From NCBI GenBank assembly GCA_031268245.1, contig JAIRXN010000153.1, positions 1-6,401 on the forward strand: a stretch of DNA of 6,401 nt. The letters run 5' to 3'. This document shows positions 1-5,712 of this stretch, one piece after another; within the stretch, counting starts at the first letter, position 1, and each line of letters begins with the position of its first letter. The notes under the pieces were generated by a model that saw nothing but the letters and a program-made list of their open reading frames with translations, ran no database searches and was not told the origin of the DNA. Source of the stretch: Treponema sp. Its GTDB lineage: Bacteria > Spirochaetota > Spirochaetia > Treponematales > Breznakiellaceae. The position numbers and the translations under genes are program-made.

Positions 1-9
1 GCCCTTCAT
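1..9 (-). CDS. Start of an unidentified leftward gene (partial, three codons visible)
   Basis: On the minus strand an ATG at 9-7 follows a strong Shine-Dalgarno (GGAGGG, 19-14) with a 4-nt gap, and a good sigma70-type promoter lies about 50 bp further upstream. Only Met-Lys-Gly is visible before the window edge, so nothing can be said of function. A second in-frame ATG at 27-25 would add six residues (MKAEGK) but has a weaker ribosome site. The promoter suggests a transcription unit separate from the transporter operon that ends at 214. The call rests on signals, not on protein content. An alternative is that the region is the tail of a plus-strand reading frame that stays open from base 1 to 399. 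Confidence 0.4.
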
Positions 10-13
10 TTTT

Positions 14-19
14 CCCTCC
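14..19 (-). promoter_or_regulatory. Shine-Dalgarno for the gene starting at 9
   Basis: The minus strand reads GGAGGG, then four A residues, then ATG. This site favours the ATG at 9 over the in-frame ATG at 27, which has only a loose AAGAG about 9 nt upstream. Confidence 0.5.
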
Positions 20-61
20 GCTTTCATAATTCTTGGCTCTTATTTCATTCAAACTATGCTG

Positions 62-89
62 ATTATAGAGGTAAAATCGATACTATCAA
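62..89 (-). promoter_or_regulatory. Sigma70-type promoter facing left
   Basis: On the minus strand a -35 box TTGATA (89-84) is followed after 16 bp by a consensus -10 box TATAAT (67-62). Transcription would start near 55, giving a leader of about 45 nt before the ATG at 9. The surrounding AT richness fits an intergenic promoter. It would make the left-edge gene independent of the ABC transporter operon. Confidence 0.6.
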
Positions 90-96
90 AGCACAA

Positions 97-112
97 GTTC
101 GTGAGGTTCGTG
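97..112. repeat. Double heptad direct repeat, copy 1
   Basis: On the plus strand GTTCGTG occurs at 97-103 and again at 106-112, a 9-bp period. The pair sits 8 bp upstream of the -35 box of the leftward promoter at 62-89. A close copy lies at 169-184. Paired direct repeats next to a -35 box are a common layout for activator binding sites, but no specific regulator can be named. Confidence 0.4.
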
Positions 113-168
113 CGAAACAAGCTCATTTTCCAGACATTATTCCCCGCCGTCAAGCCGGAATACGTCTT

Positions 169-184
169 GTTCGAGTGGTTCGTG
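169..184. repeat. Double heptad direct repeat, copy 2
   Basis: GTTCGAG (169-175) and GTTCGTG (178-184) form a second pair, matching copy 1 at 14 of 16 positions and lying exactly 72 bp from it. That is about seven helical turns, so a protein could bind both on roughly the same face. The distance is also a multiple of three, so the repeats could instead be a by-product of a coding frame (both read V-R-x-V-R in plus frame 1). Confidence 0.35.
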
Positions 185-213
185 ATTATCCGTGGCTAAA
201 AGTAAAATTGCTG

Positions 214-1932
214 CTAGTGATGGAGGTGGCAGGCTATTCCACGGCTGCCTTGGGCTGTCCAGGAAGGAACCTCTTTCCGGCAGAGGGGCATGGCTTTCGG
301 GCAGCGGCTCTGGAATACACAGCCCGGGGGAGGATTCAGAGGAGAGGGGGCCTCTCCGTTCAGCCGTATCCGTTCCCCGTTTTGACCCGGTATAGCTGAA
401 AGCAGGGCTTCGGTGTAGGGGTGTAGGGGCTGCCTGAAAAGTTCATCCCGTTCCGCATGTTCCACGATACGGCCCAGGTACATCACCGCTACCCTGCGGG
501 AAACAGAACGCAGCACCCGCAGATCGTGAGAGATAAAGAGGGCGCTCATCTCTTCTTCCCGTTGAATGGCTGTAAAAAGCCTGAGAATCTCATCGCGGGT
601 ACCTGAATCAAGGGATGCCACGGGTTCATCCAGGATGAGCAGCTTCGACTTGAGGAGAAGGGCTCGTGCGATACAGAGCCGCTGGAGTTGGCCGCCTGAA
701 CATTCGCGGGGGTAGCGTCCGTAGAATTCTCTGCCCAGACCCACACGTTCCAGGACTTCGATTGCCAGATTGAGTCTTTCCTTCCTGTCTTTGCCAATCC
801 GGTGGATCTTGAGGGCCTCTTCAAGGGAGTCCCCCAGTCTGGCATGGGGGGAAAGGCTTGAATACGGATCCTGGAAAACCATCTGTATCTCACGCCGCAG
901 GGGGCGCAGATCCGTTTCCTTTAGCCTGCTGATGTCCCGGCCCTGAAAAAATACGGAACCCCTGTCCGGCTTGAGGAGCCGGGCCAAGGTACGGGCGAGG
1001 GTACTCTTGCCGCAGCCGGATTCTCCCACAAGACCCAGTGTCTCTCCTTCACAGATTCGGAGATCGACTCCTTCCACTGCATGAAGGATGGAACTTCGGC
1101 CCTGTTTCTTGCCGGTTTTGAAATACTTGGAGAGACCCTGCGCTTCAAGAACCAGGCCGCTTCCCGGCTTGAAGCTGCCGGAGAGGCGGGCAAAGTTTTC
1201 TGTTTGAATCTTCGGCCTTTCTGCAGCAAGCCGGCCTTTTTCCAGAACCAGCGTCCGGCTGCAGTAGTCTGAAGCCAAAGCCCTGTCGTGGGTGATGAAC
1301 AGCACCGCCATACCCAGATCCTGCCTGAGTTTGGCAATCAGTTCCATGATTCTCGCCTGAACGCTGAGATCCAGCGCTGTAGCAGGCTCATCGGCGATGA
1401 GCAGCCGGGGATCTGAGGAGAGGGCCATGGCGATGAGAACCCGCTGCCGCATTCCGCCTGAAAGCTCATGAGGAAACTGTATGAAACGTTTTGAAGGATC
1501 GGGAATATCAACCCTGTTGAGGAGATCCAGCGCTCTTTCCGAAGCTTCCCTGCCTTTCAGTTTCCGGTGGAGTTTCAAAGATTCGACAATCTGGCTTCCG
1601 ATGCTGAGTACCGGATTGAGTGCCCTCATGGCGTCCTGGCAGATCAGGGCAATGCGCCCGCCCCGGTAGTTTCTCATCTCCTGCCGGGAAATGTTCAACA
1701 TGTCCCTTCCTTCAAAGATGACCTTTCCCGAGTAGGAAACCTGCTTCTCGTCATGAAGCCTCAGTATTGACTGTGCGGTTACCGTTTTTCCGGCGCCCGA
1801 TCTGCCCAAAAGGCCCAGCATTTCACCCCGCTCCAGGGAAAAGGAAACTCTATCAATAGCCTTTACAGGACCCTTTTGCGTATTAAAACTGGTCGAAAGA
1901 TTCTGAATGTCAAGCAAGGGCGAAATACTCAC
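214..1932 (-). CDS. Fused two-domain peptide/nickel-type ABC importer ATPase (DppD-DppF-like)
   Basis: This 572-residue cytoplasmic protein has two ABC ATPase domains and should power the importer encoded upstream. Domain 1 has Walker A GRSGAGKT (43-50), Q-loop Q99, signature LSGGMRQR (157-164), Walker B LLIADEP (177-183) and switch His215. Domain 2 has Walker A GESGCGKS (303-310), Q-loop Q354, signature CSGGQLQR (411-418), Walker B LLILDEP (431-437) and His469. All catalytic residues are present in both halves. The C-terminus carries the Opp/Dpp extension HPYTEALLSAIP (504-515) and four cysteines (538, 544, 551, 568). That cysteine set binds a [4Fe-4S] cluster in some DppD structures; here only the second half has it. 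E. coli GsiA and YejF are similar fusions. The GTG start is set by GGAGG four bases upstream and by distance to Walker A. It is the last gene of the operon, 46 bp after the DppC-like permease. Confidence 0.96.
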   Translation of the reverse strand: MSISPLLDIQNLSTSFNTQKGPVKAIDRVSFSLERGEMLGLLGRSGAGKTVTAQSILRLHDEKQVSYSGKVIFEGRDMLNISRQEMRNYRGGRIALICQDAMRALNPVLSIGSQIVESLKLHRKLKGREASERALDLLNRVDIPDPSKRFIQFPHELSGGMRQRVLIAMALSSDPRLLIADEPATALDLSVQARIMELIAKLRQDLGMAVLFITHDRALASDYCSRTLVLEKGRLAAERPKIQTENFARLSGSFKPGSGLVLEAQGLSKYFKTGKKQGRSSILHAVEGVDLRICEGETLGLVGESGCGKSTLARTLARLLKPDRGSVFFQGRDISRLKETDLRPLRREIQMVFQDPYSSLSPHARLGDSLEEALKIHRIGKDRKERLNLAIEVLERVGLGREFYGRYPRECSGGQLQRLCIARALLLKSKLLILDEPVASLDSGTRDEILRLFTAIQREEEMSALFISHDLRVLRSVSRRVAVMYLGRIVEHAERDELFRQPLHPYTEALLSAIPGQNGERIRLNGEAPSPLNPPPGCVFQSRCPKAMPLCRKEVPSWTAQGSRGIACHLHH

Positions 1933-1936
1933 CGTT

Positions 1937-1941
1937 CCTCC
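1937..1941 (-). promoter_or_regulatory. Ribosome binding site deciding the GTG start of the ATPase
   Basis: The minus strand carries GGAGG (1941-1937), four bases before GTG at 1932. An ATG overlapping this site (ATGGAGG) leads to a stop after four codons, so it is not the start. No better in-frame start lies nearby. Confidence 0.7.
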
Positions 1942-1956
1942 ATAATAAGATTTTGA

Positions 1957-1975
1957 AAGCAGGCTAAAGCCGCTT
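1957..1975 (-). other. Small hairpin between permease and ATPase genes
   Basis: The arms AAGC-GGC and GCC-GCTT pair around a 4-nt loop with one bulged base, making a 7-bp stem four bases after the permease stop codon. There is no U-tract after it on the minus strand, so it is not an intrinsic terminator. It could stabilise or punctuate the operon mRNA between genes, or be chance. Confidence 0.35.
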
Positions 1976-1978
1976 GCC

Positions 1979-2791
1979 TTAGTTACTCTTAACAGGATTC
2001 AGGAGATCGCGTAACCCGTCTCCCAGAAGATTAAAACCCAGCACGGCAAGGCCGGTATATATACCAGGAAAGATTACCATCCATCGGGCCTGATAGATAA
2101 CCCCCCGGGCTTCACTCAAAATACTGCCCCAACTCGGCTGGGGAACAGGCGCCCCTGCGCCCAGAAAACTCAAGGACGCTTCTGTAATGATCGAAGAGGC
2201 AAAGACAAAACTAAGCTGCACGACGAGTGGAGACATGATATTCGGCACAATATGAAAAAAGATGATACGCCCCCTTCCTGCCCCCAGAGCCTTCATCGCT
2301 TCGATGTAGGGCTCCTCCCTTACCACCAGTGCGGCTCCCCGTACAAGGCGCGCCATGTTTGGTGTATATGCCAGCGAGAGGCAGAAGATCACATTCCACA
2401 GATCCGCTCCGAGAAGGCTCATCATGGCGATTGCCAGAAGCACCGGGGGGATGGCCTTGACCCCGTCGCAGATCCGCATAAGAATTTTGTCCAGAAAACG
2501 ATTGAGACCGGCGGCAAGGCCGAGAAGCAGGCCCAGCGTCCCGGTAATAAAGCCCACCGTAAAGGCCGCTGCCAGGGAGATCCCCGCTCCGTGAATCACC
2601 CGGGCACAGAGATCCCGTCCCAGAGTATCGGTACCGAACCAATGCAGGGCGGAAGGCTTCATGAGCCTCTCGTTTATGTTGATCGTGTAGGCTGAAGTTT
2701 TCAGCAGTAAGGGCCCCAGCACGGCGCTAAGGATCATGAAAACGGTAATAAGGCTTCCGGCAAGAAGGCGGCGGTTTTTCAACACTTCCAT
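1979..2791 (-). CDS. ABC importer permease, DppC/OppC-like
   Basis: A 270-residue inner-membrane permease forming half of the transport channel. One N-terminal helix (about 10-30) is followed by the DppC-type motif HWFGTDTLGRD (50-60), then a five-helix BPD_transp_1 core. The EAA loop that contacts the ATPase is at about 161-183 (EAMKALGAGRGRIIFFHIVP). Further family motifs are SFLGAGAPVPQPSWGSILSEA (208-228, split here by eye) and the terminal GDGLRDLLNP (257-266). The ATG at 2791 was chosen because it lies one base after the stop of the preceding permease, has a G-rich ribosome site (GGGGGCGA) about 7 bases upstream, and starts at the usual place for the family. A longer reading from 2848 would only overlap the neighbour. 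Tight spacing suggests translational coupling with the DppB-like gene. Confidence 0.96.
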   Translation of the reverse strand: MEVLKNRRLLAGSLITVFMILSAVLGPLLLKTSAYTININERLMKPSALHWFGTDTLGRDLCARVIHGAGISLAAAFTVGFITGTLGLLLGLAAGLNRFLDKILMRICDGVKAIPPVLLAIAMMSLLGADLWNVIFCLSLAYTPNMARLVRGAALVVREEPYIEAMKALGAGRGRIIFFHIVPNIMSPLVVQLSFVFASSIITEASLSFLGAGAPVPQPSWGSILSEARGVIYQARWMVIFPGIYTGLAVLGFNLLGDGLRDLLNPVKSN

Positions 2792-2792
2792 T

Positions 2793-3755
2793 TCAGTCGC
2801 CCCCAAGGCGGACACGGGGATCGACCCTGGTAATGACAAGATCCCCAAAGAGGTTCAGAATCACATTGAGCAGGGCCGCCAGCAGTACAAGTGTACGAAT
2901 CACCAGAAAATCCCGCCGGCCTATGGAAGCCACCAGCAGGGAACCGAGCCCCGGTATGCCGAAGAGGGATTCGATCACTGCCGCCCCGGAGAGAATAGCG
3001 GTAAAACTCTGGAGGATGGGACTTATCAGTGCAGAGAGAATGTTGCGGAAAGCATGGCGGAGGAGAATGCGCATCTCTCCCGCTCCTTTTGCCCGCGCCA
3101 TGCTGATATAACTTTTCCCCAGTTCATCCAGCAGGGAAGCGCGAGTGAGACGCATCAGAAGTCCTGCGTGGATCAGGCCCAGGGAGAGGGCCGGCAGGGC
3201 AATCGAACGGAGATGCGGTAGAAGCCCTGTGGAAAGCGGCCTGTAGGCGGCAACGGGAAACCAGCGCAGGCGGACCGCAAAGAGCATCATGAGCAGCAGC
3301 CCCAGAAGAAAGCCGGGAAGACTGATGCCCAGAAGGGCCAGGGTGGAAAGTCCCCTGTCCGCAAGGCTGTCCTTCTTGCCGGCGGCCAGCATGCCCAGCG
3401 GCAGGGAAACTGCCAGAGCGATAAACAGGGAAAAAACTGCCAGAGAAAAAGTCGGAACAAGGTGTTCGATAATGAGACTTGAAACCCTCACCGAGTTGGC
3501 AGTGGAAAGACCAAAATTCCCCTTGAACATATTCCCCAGCCAGCGGAGGTATAGCAGGGGAGGGGCCTCATGAAGCTGAAGCCGGTTTTCCAGGAGGGCA
3601 ATATCCTCCTGGCTTGAAGCTTCTCCCAGGAGTAAAGCGGCCTCGTTCCCCGGCACAAGGTAACCCATACCGAACACGATCAGGGAAACGACAAAAAGCA
3701 CCGGCAGCACAGAGAAGATGTGAGGGATGATTTTTTTGCCGGGGAGATGAGCCAT
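2793..3755 (-). CDS. ABC importer permease, DppB/OppB-like
   Basis: A 320-residue inner-membrane permease, the usual length for DppB-type proteins. Predicted helices by eye are at about 12-34, 101-124, 135-160, 184-203, 242-265 and 285-309. A large periplasmic segment (about 35-100) separates helices 1 and 2, including GNFGLS (79-84). The EAA loop is at about 216-238 (YISMARAKGAGEMRILLRHA). Also visible are ESLFGIPGLG (262-271) and the conserved C-terminal VDPRVRLG (311-318). The start at 3755 is 13 bp after the binding-protein stop. It gives a normal N-terminus; reading from 3869 would add 38 non-homologous residues and overlap the upstream gene. The ribosome site is weak, so translation may be coupled to the binding protein. 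With the DppC-like subunit it should form the channel heterodimer. Confidence 0.96.
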   Translation of the reverse strand: MAHLPGKKIIPHIFSVLPVLFVVSLIVFGMGYLVPGNEAALLLGEASSQEDIALLENRLQLHEAPPLLYLRWLGNMFKGNFGLSTANSVRVSSLIIEHLVPTFSLAVFSLFIALAVSLPLGMLAAGKKDSLADRGLSTLALLGISLPGFLLGLLLMMLFAVRLRWFPVAAYRPLSTGLLPHLRSIALPALSLGLIHAGLLMRLTRASLLDELGKSYISMARAKGAGEMRILLRHAFRNILSALISPILQSFTAILSGAAVIESLFGIPGLGSLLVASIGRRDFLVIRTLVLLAALLNVILNLFGDLVITRVDPRVRLGGD

Positions 3756-3768
3756 TAAGATGAAGATA

Positions 3769-5508
3769 CTACTTCCGCAGCCCGGCATTCCAGAAGTAAA
3801 GTCCCTTGAATGCGATAACATTCTCAAGCTTCTTGTTCCAGGCATGGGTGCTGCCGAAGTGTCCCACATTGATAACCGGAAGGGAGACCCAACAGTAGCC
3901 CTGGAGATTATCCCAGCGCTGTTTCGCCTCTTCCCGGTTTTCTGCAGAAGTGAGTTCCCTTACCAGATGCTGCAAGGTCTCGTCTTCCGACCAGCCGGGA
4001 TAGGAAGGCCCAAAGAAGAGCTTGAGAGAAGGGGAGGGAACCGAAACAAAGTTGGTAATAAAGATGTCATAACGGGAAGGATCGTTTCGGTACTGCAGCA
4101 TGGCGGCCCAGTCAACAATTTCAAGTTCCACCGGTATTTCAAGTGCTTCCAGTTGCTGTTTTAGCACCAGCGCGCCCCGGTCAAATGTACCCATATTGGA
4201 AATGAGTATCCTTAAAACTTCACCCCGATAATCCGCCTTTTTCAGAAGCTCTCTTGCCAGTGCTATATCCCGGCGGTTATAGTATTCCGCACCTGCAAGG
4301 GAAAACCAGAGAGAAGCAGGGTCTTCCATGTAGGAAGAACTCAGGGAATACTCTTCCCCGAAACATGCCTTGAGTATTTCCTCCGCGTCGAGTGCTGCGT
4401 TGATCGCCTGCCGGAAGTAGAGGTTTGTCCCCAATCCCTGTTTTTTGTTGAAGATGAGAAGCATGGAACCCGCCTGATAACTTACCGTTTCCACATCCTT
4501 CATTGCCTTGAGCCTGGGAAGATCGTCTTCCACAAGGTTGTAATCCGCCTGGAATTGGCCGGTTTCAAGGCCCGCAAGACGGGTGGCGGACTGCGGCACG
4601 ATTTGGAAATAGATCTTTTCTGCCGCAGGCTTTTTGTATACCGCCCAGCCGTCCGCAGGCTTGTCCGGGTCTCCGTATGGCGCATAGGAATCAAAACGTT
4701 CCAGAAGTATATACTGATTCAGTTTCCATTCGGCAAATTTGAAAGGCCCCGTTCCGATATACCGGCGCAGAAAGCCCCTTTCATCCTCATCCCTGCAGGC
4801 TTCGGCAGTTGTAATAACGGCAGGCTGGGCGGAACCGGCCATTATTTCAGGAAAACTTAAAACCGGGTTTTCAAATCTGATCCTCACCGTGTAATCGTCC
4901 ACTCTTTCAAAACGGGATACGCCGGCAATTTCCCGGACCGAGGAAAAACTCTCTATCCAGCGGTTCAGGGAAGAGATCACGTCTTCCGCATCCATAATTG
5001 AGCCGTCGTGAAAGGGCACCCCCCGTCTCAGGTAAAACGTTAAGCTTCTCCCGCCTTCGCCTGTTTCAAAGCGTTCCGCCAGTTCGGGAACCGCTTCGGA
5101 AACGGAAGAGAGCGTTACAAGTTTTTCCCAGATCGTGCCGTCCCCGATCTGTCTGGCAATAAGGGTAGAGTTCTTGTGGAGATCCAGGGAAGGAGATTCC
5201 TGCATTACCGCTATGTTGAGGGTTTCTTCGTAAAGGGCGCCGCTCTCCGGCCCGCCGTCTCCCCGGCACCCGGCGAATAATACAAGACCCAGGCAAATTA
5301 CAAGAGCCTGAGCTTGTCCCAAAACCCGGTTGGTTTTGGACAAGCTCTTGGAAAAACCGGTCAAAAGCCCGGTTTTTCCCTTAAATCTAAGGAAGCTGTT
5401 CCAAAAGCTGAAGATATGGAACAGCCTCGCTTGAGAAAAAATAACCGGGTTTTGAAACCGGCTCAGAAAGCTTCCTGTTTCTTTGTTTAGAACATGCGCC
5501 GCCATCAT
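3769..5508 (-). CDS. Solute-binding lipoprotein of peptide/nickel ABC importer (family 5), with in-frame repeat insertion
   Basis: The receptor that captures substrate outside the cytoplasmic membrane and delivers it to the permeases. Counting from a possible TTG at 5589 (codon 1), a lipobox LFAGC ends at Cys108 (codon 5268-5266), after a hydrophobic stretch LVICLGLVLFAG. The mature part is about 499 residues, normal for SBP_bac_5. It includes VPFHDGSIMDAEDV (191-204), IGTGPF (278-283) and RQAINAALD. I chose the ATG at 5508 (codon 28; another ATG follows at 5505), but no start has a good ribosome site. Between this start and the signal core lie about 56 residues, rich in Phe and basic residues, encoded by palindromic repeats (5308-5475). 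Without them the leader would be a normal lipoprotein signal (MMAAHVLNKET joined to ALVICLGLVLFAGC). Substrate is unknown. It is the first gene of the operon. The protein may still be exported using the internal signal, or the gene may be impaired. Confidence 0.92.
   Translation of the reverse strand: MMAAHVLNKETGSFLSRFQNPVIFSQARLFHIFSFWNSFLRFKGKTGLLTGFSKSLSKTNRVLGQAQALVICLGLVLFAGCRGDGGPESGALYEETLNIAVMQESPSLDLHKNSTLIARQIGDGTIWEKLVTLSSVSEAVPELAERFETGEGGRSLTFYLRRGVPFHDGSIMDAEDVISSLNRWIESFSSVREIAGVSRFERVDDYTVRIRFENPVLSFPEIMAGSAQPAVITTAEACRDEDERGFLRRYIGTGPFKFAEWKLNQYILLERFDSYAPYGDPDKPADGWAVYKKPAAEKIYFQIVPQSATRLAGLETGQFQADYNLVEDDLPRLKAMKDVETVSYQAGSMLLIFNKKQGLGTNLYFRQAINAALDAEEILKACFGEEYSLSSSYMEDPASLWFSLAGAEYYNRRDIALARELLKKADYRGEVLRILISNMGTFDRGALVLKQQLEALEIPVELEIVDWAAMLQYRNDPSRYDIFITNFVSVPSPSLKLFFGPSYPGWSEDETLQHLVRELTSAENREEAKQRWDNLQGYCWVSLPVINVGHFGSTHAWNKKLENVIAFKGLYFWNAGLRK
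5310..5347. repeat. Palindrome 1 (16-bp stem)
   Basis: Left arm GAGCTTGTCCCAAAACC (5310-5326) and right arm GGTTTTGGACAAGCTC (5332-5347) pair over 16 bp with one bulged C and a 5-nt loop. It lies nearest the lipoprotein signal core. Confidence 0.85.
5350..5379. repeat. Palindrome 2 (perfect 11-bp stem)
   Basis: GGAAAAACCGG (5350-5360) pairs perfectly with CCGGTTTTTCC (5369-5379) around an 8-nt loop. The A-run and T-run flanking a CCGG core give it the look of a two-way intrinsic terminator, although it sits inside a coding frame. Confidence 0.85.
5391..5475. repeat. Palindrome 3/4 composite unit
   Basis: The outer arms GGAAGCT (5391-5397) and AGCTTCC (5469-5475) enclose two hairpins. The first is GCTGTTCCA/TGGAACAGC (5395-5403 with 5417-5425). 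The second is CCGG-G-TT/AACCGG (5445-5451 with 5456-5461). The nested layout suggests one mobile palindromic unit with its own ends. The outer stem and the first inner hairpin share three bases, so they may be alternatives. Confidence 0.65.
5436..5461 (-). terminator. Terminator-like hairpin with U-tract inside the leader region
   Basis: On the minus strand the CCGGTT/AACCGG hairpin (one bulged C, 4-nt loop) is followed by TTATTTTTT. This matches a weak intrinsic terminator, about 50 bp downstream of the chosen binding-protein start. If active it would reduce transcription of the whole importer operon. The stem is short, so activity is uncertain. Confidence 0.3.
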
Positions 5509-5619
5509 TCCATCTACAATATATATTTTTGAAAAAAAAACAAGGAGAGGCAATCCCTGACCTTTTTCCGGTTTTTTGCCGCTTGACAAAGAAACAATCG
5601 TTTTTATATAGTAATTATA
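5509..5619 (-). promoter_or_regulatory. Probable operon promoter (-10 only) and leader of the transporter operon
   Basis: A perfect TATAAT lies on the minus strand at 5619-5614, but I see no convincing -35 at 16-18 bp upstream. The transcript would have a leader of about 100 nt to the ATG at 5508. That leader contains nine consecutive U residues (5540-5532) after a C-rich stretch, without a strong stem before them. An alternative TTG start at 5589 falls within this leader. Confidence 0.35.
5583..5612 (+). promoter_or_regulatory. Sigma70-like promoter facing right
   Basis: A consensus TTGACA (5583-5588) is followed after 18 bp by TATAGT (5607-5612). Transcription would begin near 5619 and run through a small hairpin into the tRNA gene. 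Its -10 end nearly abuts the leftward TATAAT at 5614-5619, so the two promoters would compete for polymerase. Confidence 0.4.
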
Positions 5620-5631
5620 GGTTTTTTGAGT

Positions 5632-5666
5632 CTTTGTGTTTCATGGCGCAGGAAAGCGCCGCAAAG
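5632..5666 (+). other. Two-tier hairpin upstream of the tRNA
   Basis: GGCGC (5645-5649) pairs with GCGCC (5656-5660) around AGGAAA, and an outer CTTTG (5632-5636) can pair with CAAAG (5662-5666) across an asymmetric internal loop. No U-tract follows on either strand, so it is not a terminator. It may be a leader structure of the longer tRNA precursor from the upstream promoter, a protein site, or chance. Confidence 0.35.
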
Positions 5667-5669
5667 TAC

Positions 5670-5698
5670 TTGAAAAAGTTTGTAATGTAGGGTATAAA
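5670..5698 (+). promoter_or_regulatory. Promoter of the tRNA-Gly gene
   Basis: TTGAAA (5670-5675) and TATAAA (5693-5698) are separated by 17 bp, a near-consensus sigma70 promoter. The predicted start near 5705 lies only about 8 bases before the tRNA, as usual for tRNA genes. With no clear terminator after the tRNA, the same transcript could reach the integrase. Confidence 0.65.
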
Positions 5699-5712
5699 GT
5701 CCTGATGAACGC

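Larger units (their letters stand above)
5308..5475. repeat. Cluster of palindromic repeats read in frame inside the lipoprotein leader
   Basis: These 168 bp (56 codons) are almost wholly made of inverted repeats. There is a 16-bp stem (5310-5347), an 11-bp perfect stem (5350-5379), and a composite unit (5391-5475) closed by GGAAGCT/AGCTTCC that encloses two further hairpins. The hairpins share CCGG cores flanked by A or T runs. The coding frame of the binding protein has no stop across the cluster. The composition resembles dispersed palindromic elements (REP-like or Rickettsia-palindromic-element-like), but only this one locus is visible, so dispersal in the genome is inferred. Confidence 0.7.

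Noticed and set aside
185..213. Terminator for the importer operon just after the ATPase stop
   Set aside because: No stem-loop with a following U-tract is visible on the minus strand between 213 and the promoter at 89.
2252..3221. Long plus-strand open frames (147 and 161 codons) opposite the permease genes
   Set aside because: They are antisense to genes with clear permease motifs, have low-complexity polar content and no ribosome sites; they are shadows of the codon bias of the real genes.
3760..4164. Plus-strand frame of 134 codons opposite the binding-protein C-terminus
   Set aside because: Antisense to a strongly supported SBP_bac_5 domain, with no recognisable motif or ribosome site.
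5307..5477. Possible 4-bp target duplication CCTG at both edges of the palindrome cluster
   Set aside because: The copies are 167 bp apart, which would not keep the reading frame on simple excision, and a 4-bp match is easily chance.
5529..5560. Intrinsic terminator before the nine-U run in the operon leader
   Set aside because: Only about four weak pairs (AAGG with CCTT) can form before the U-tract, so no convincing stem exists.
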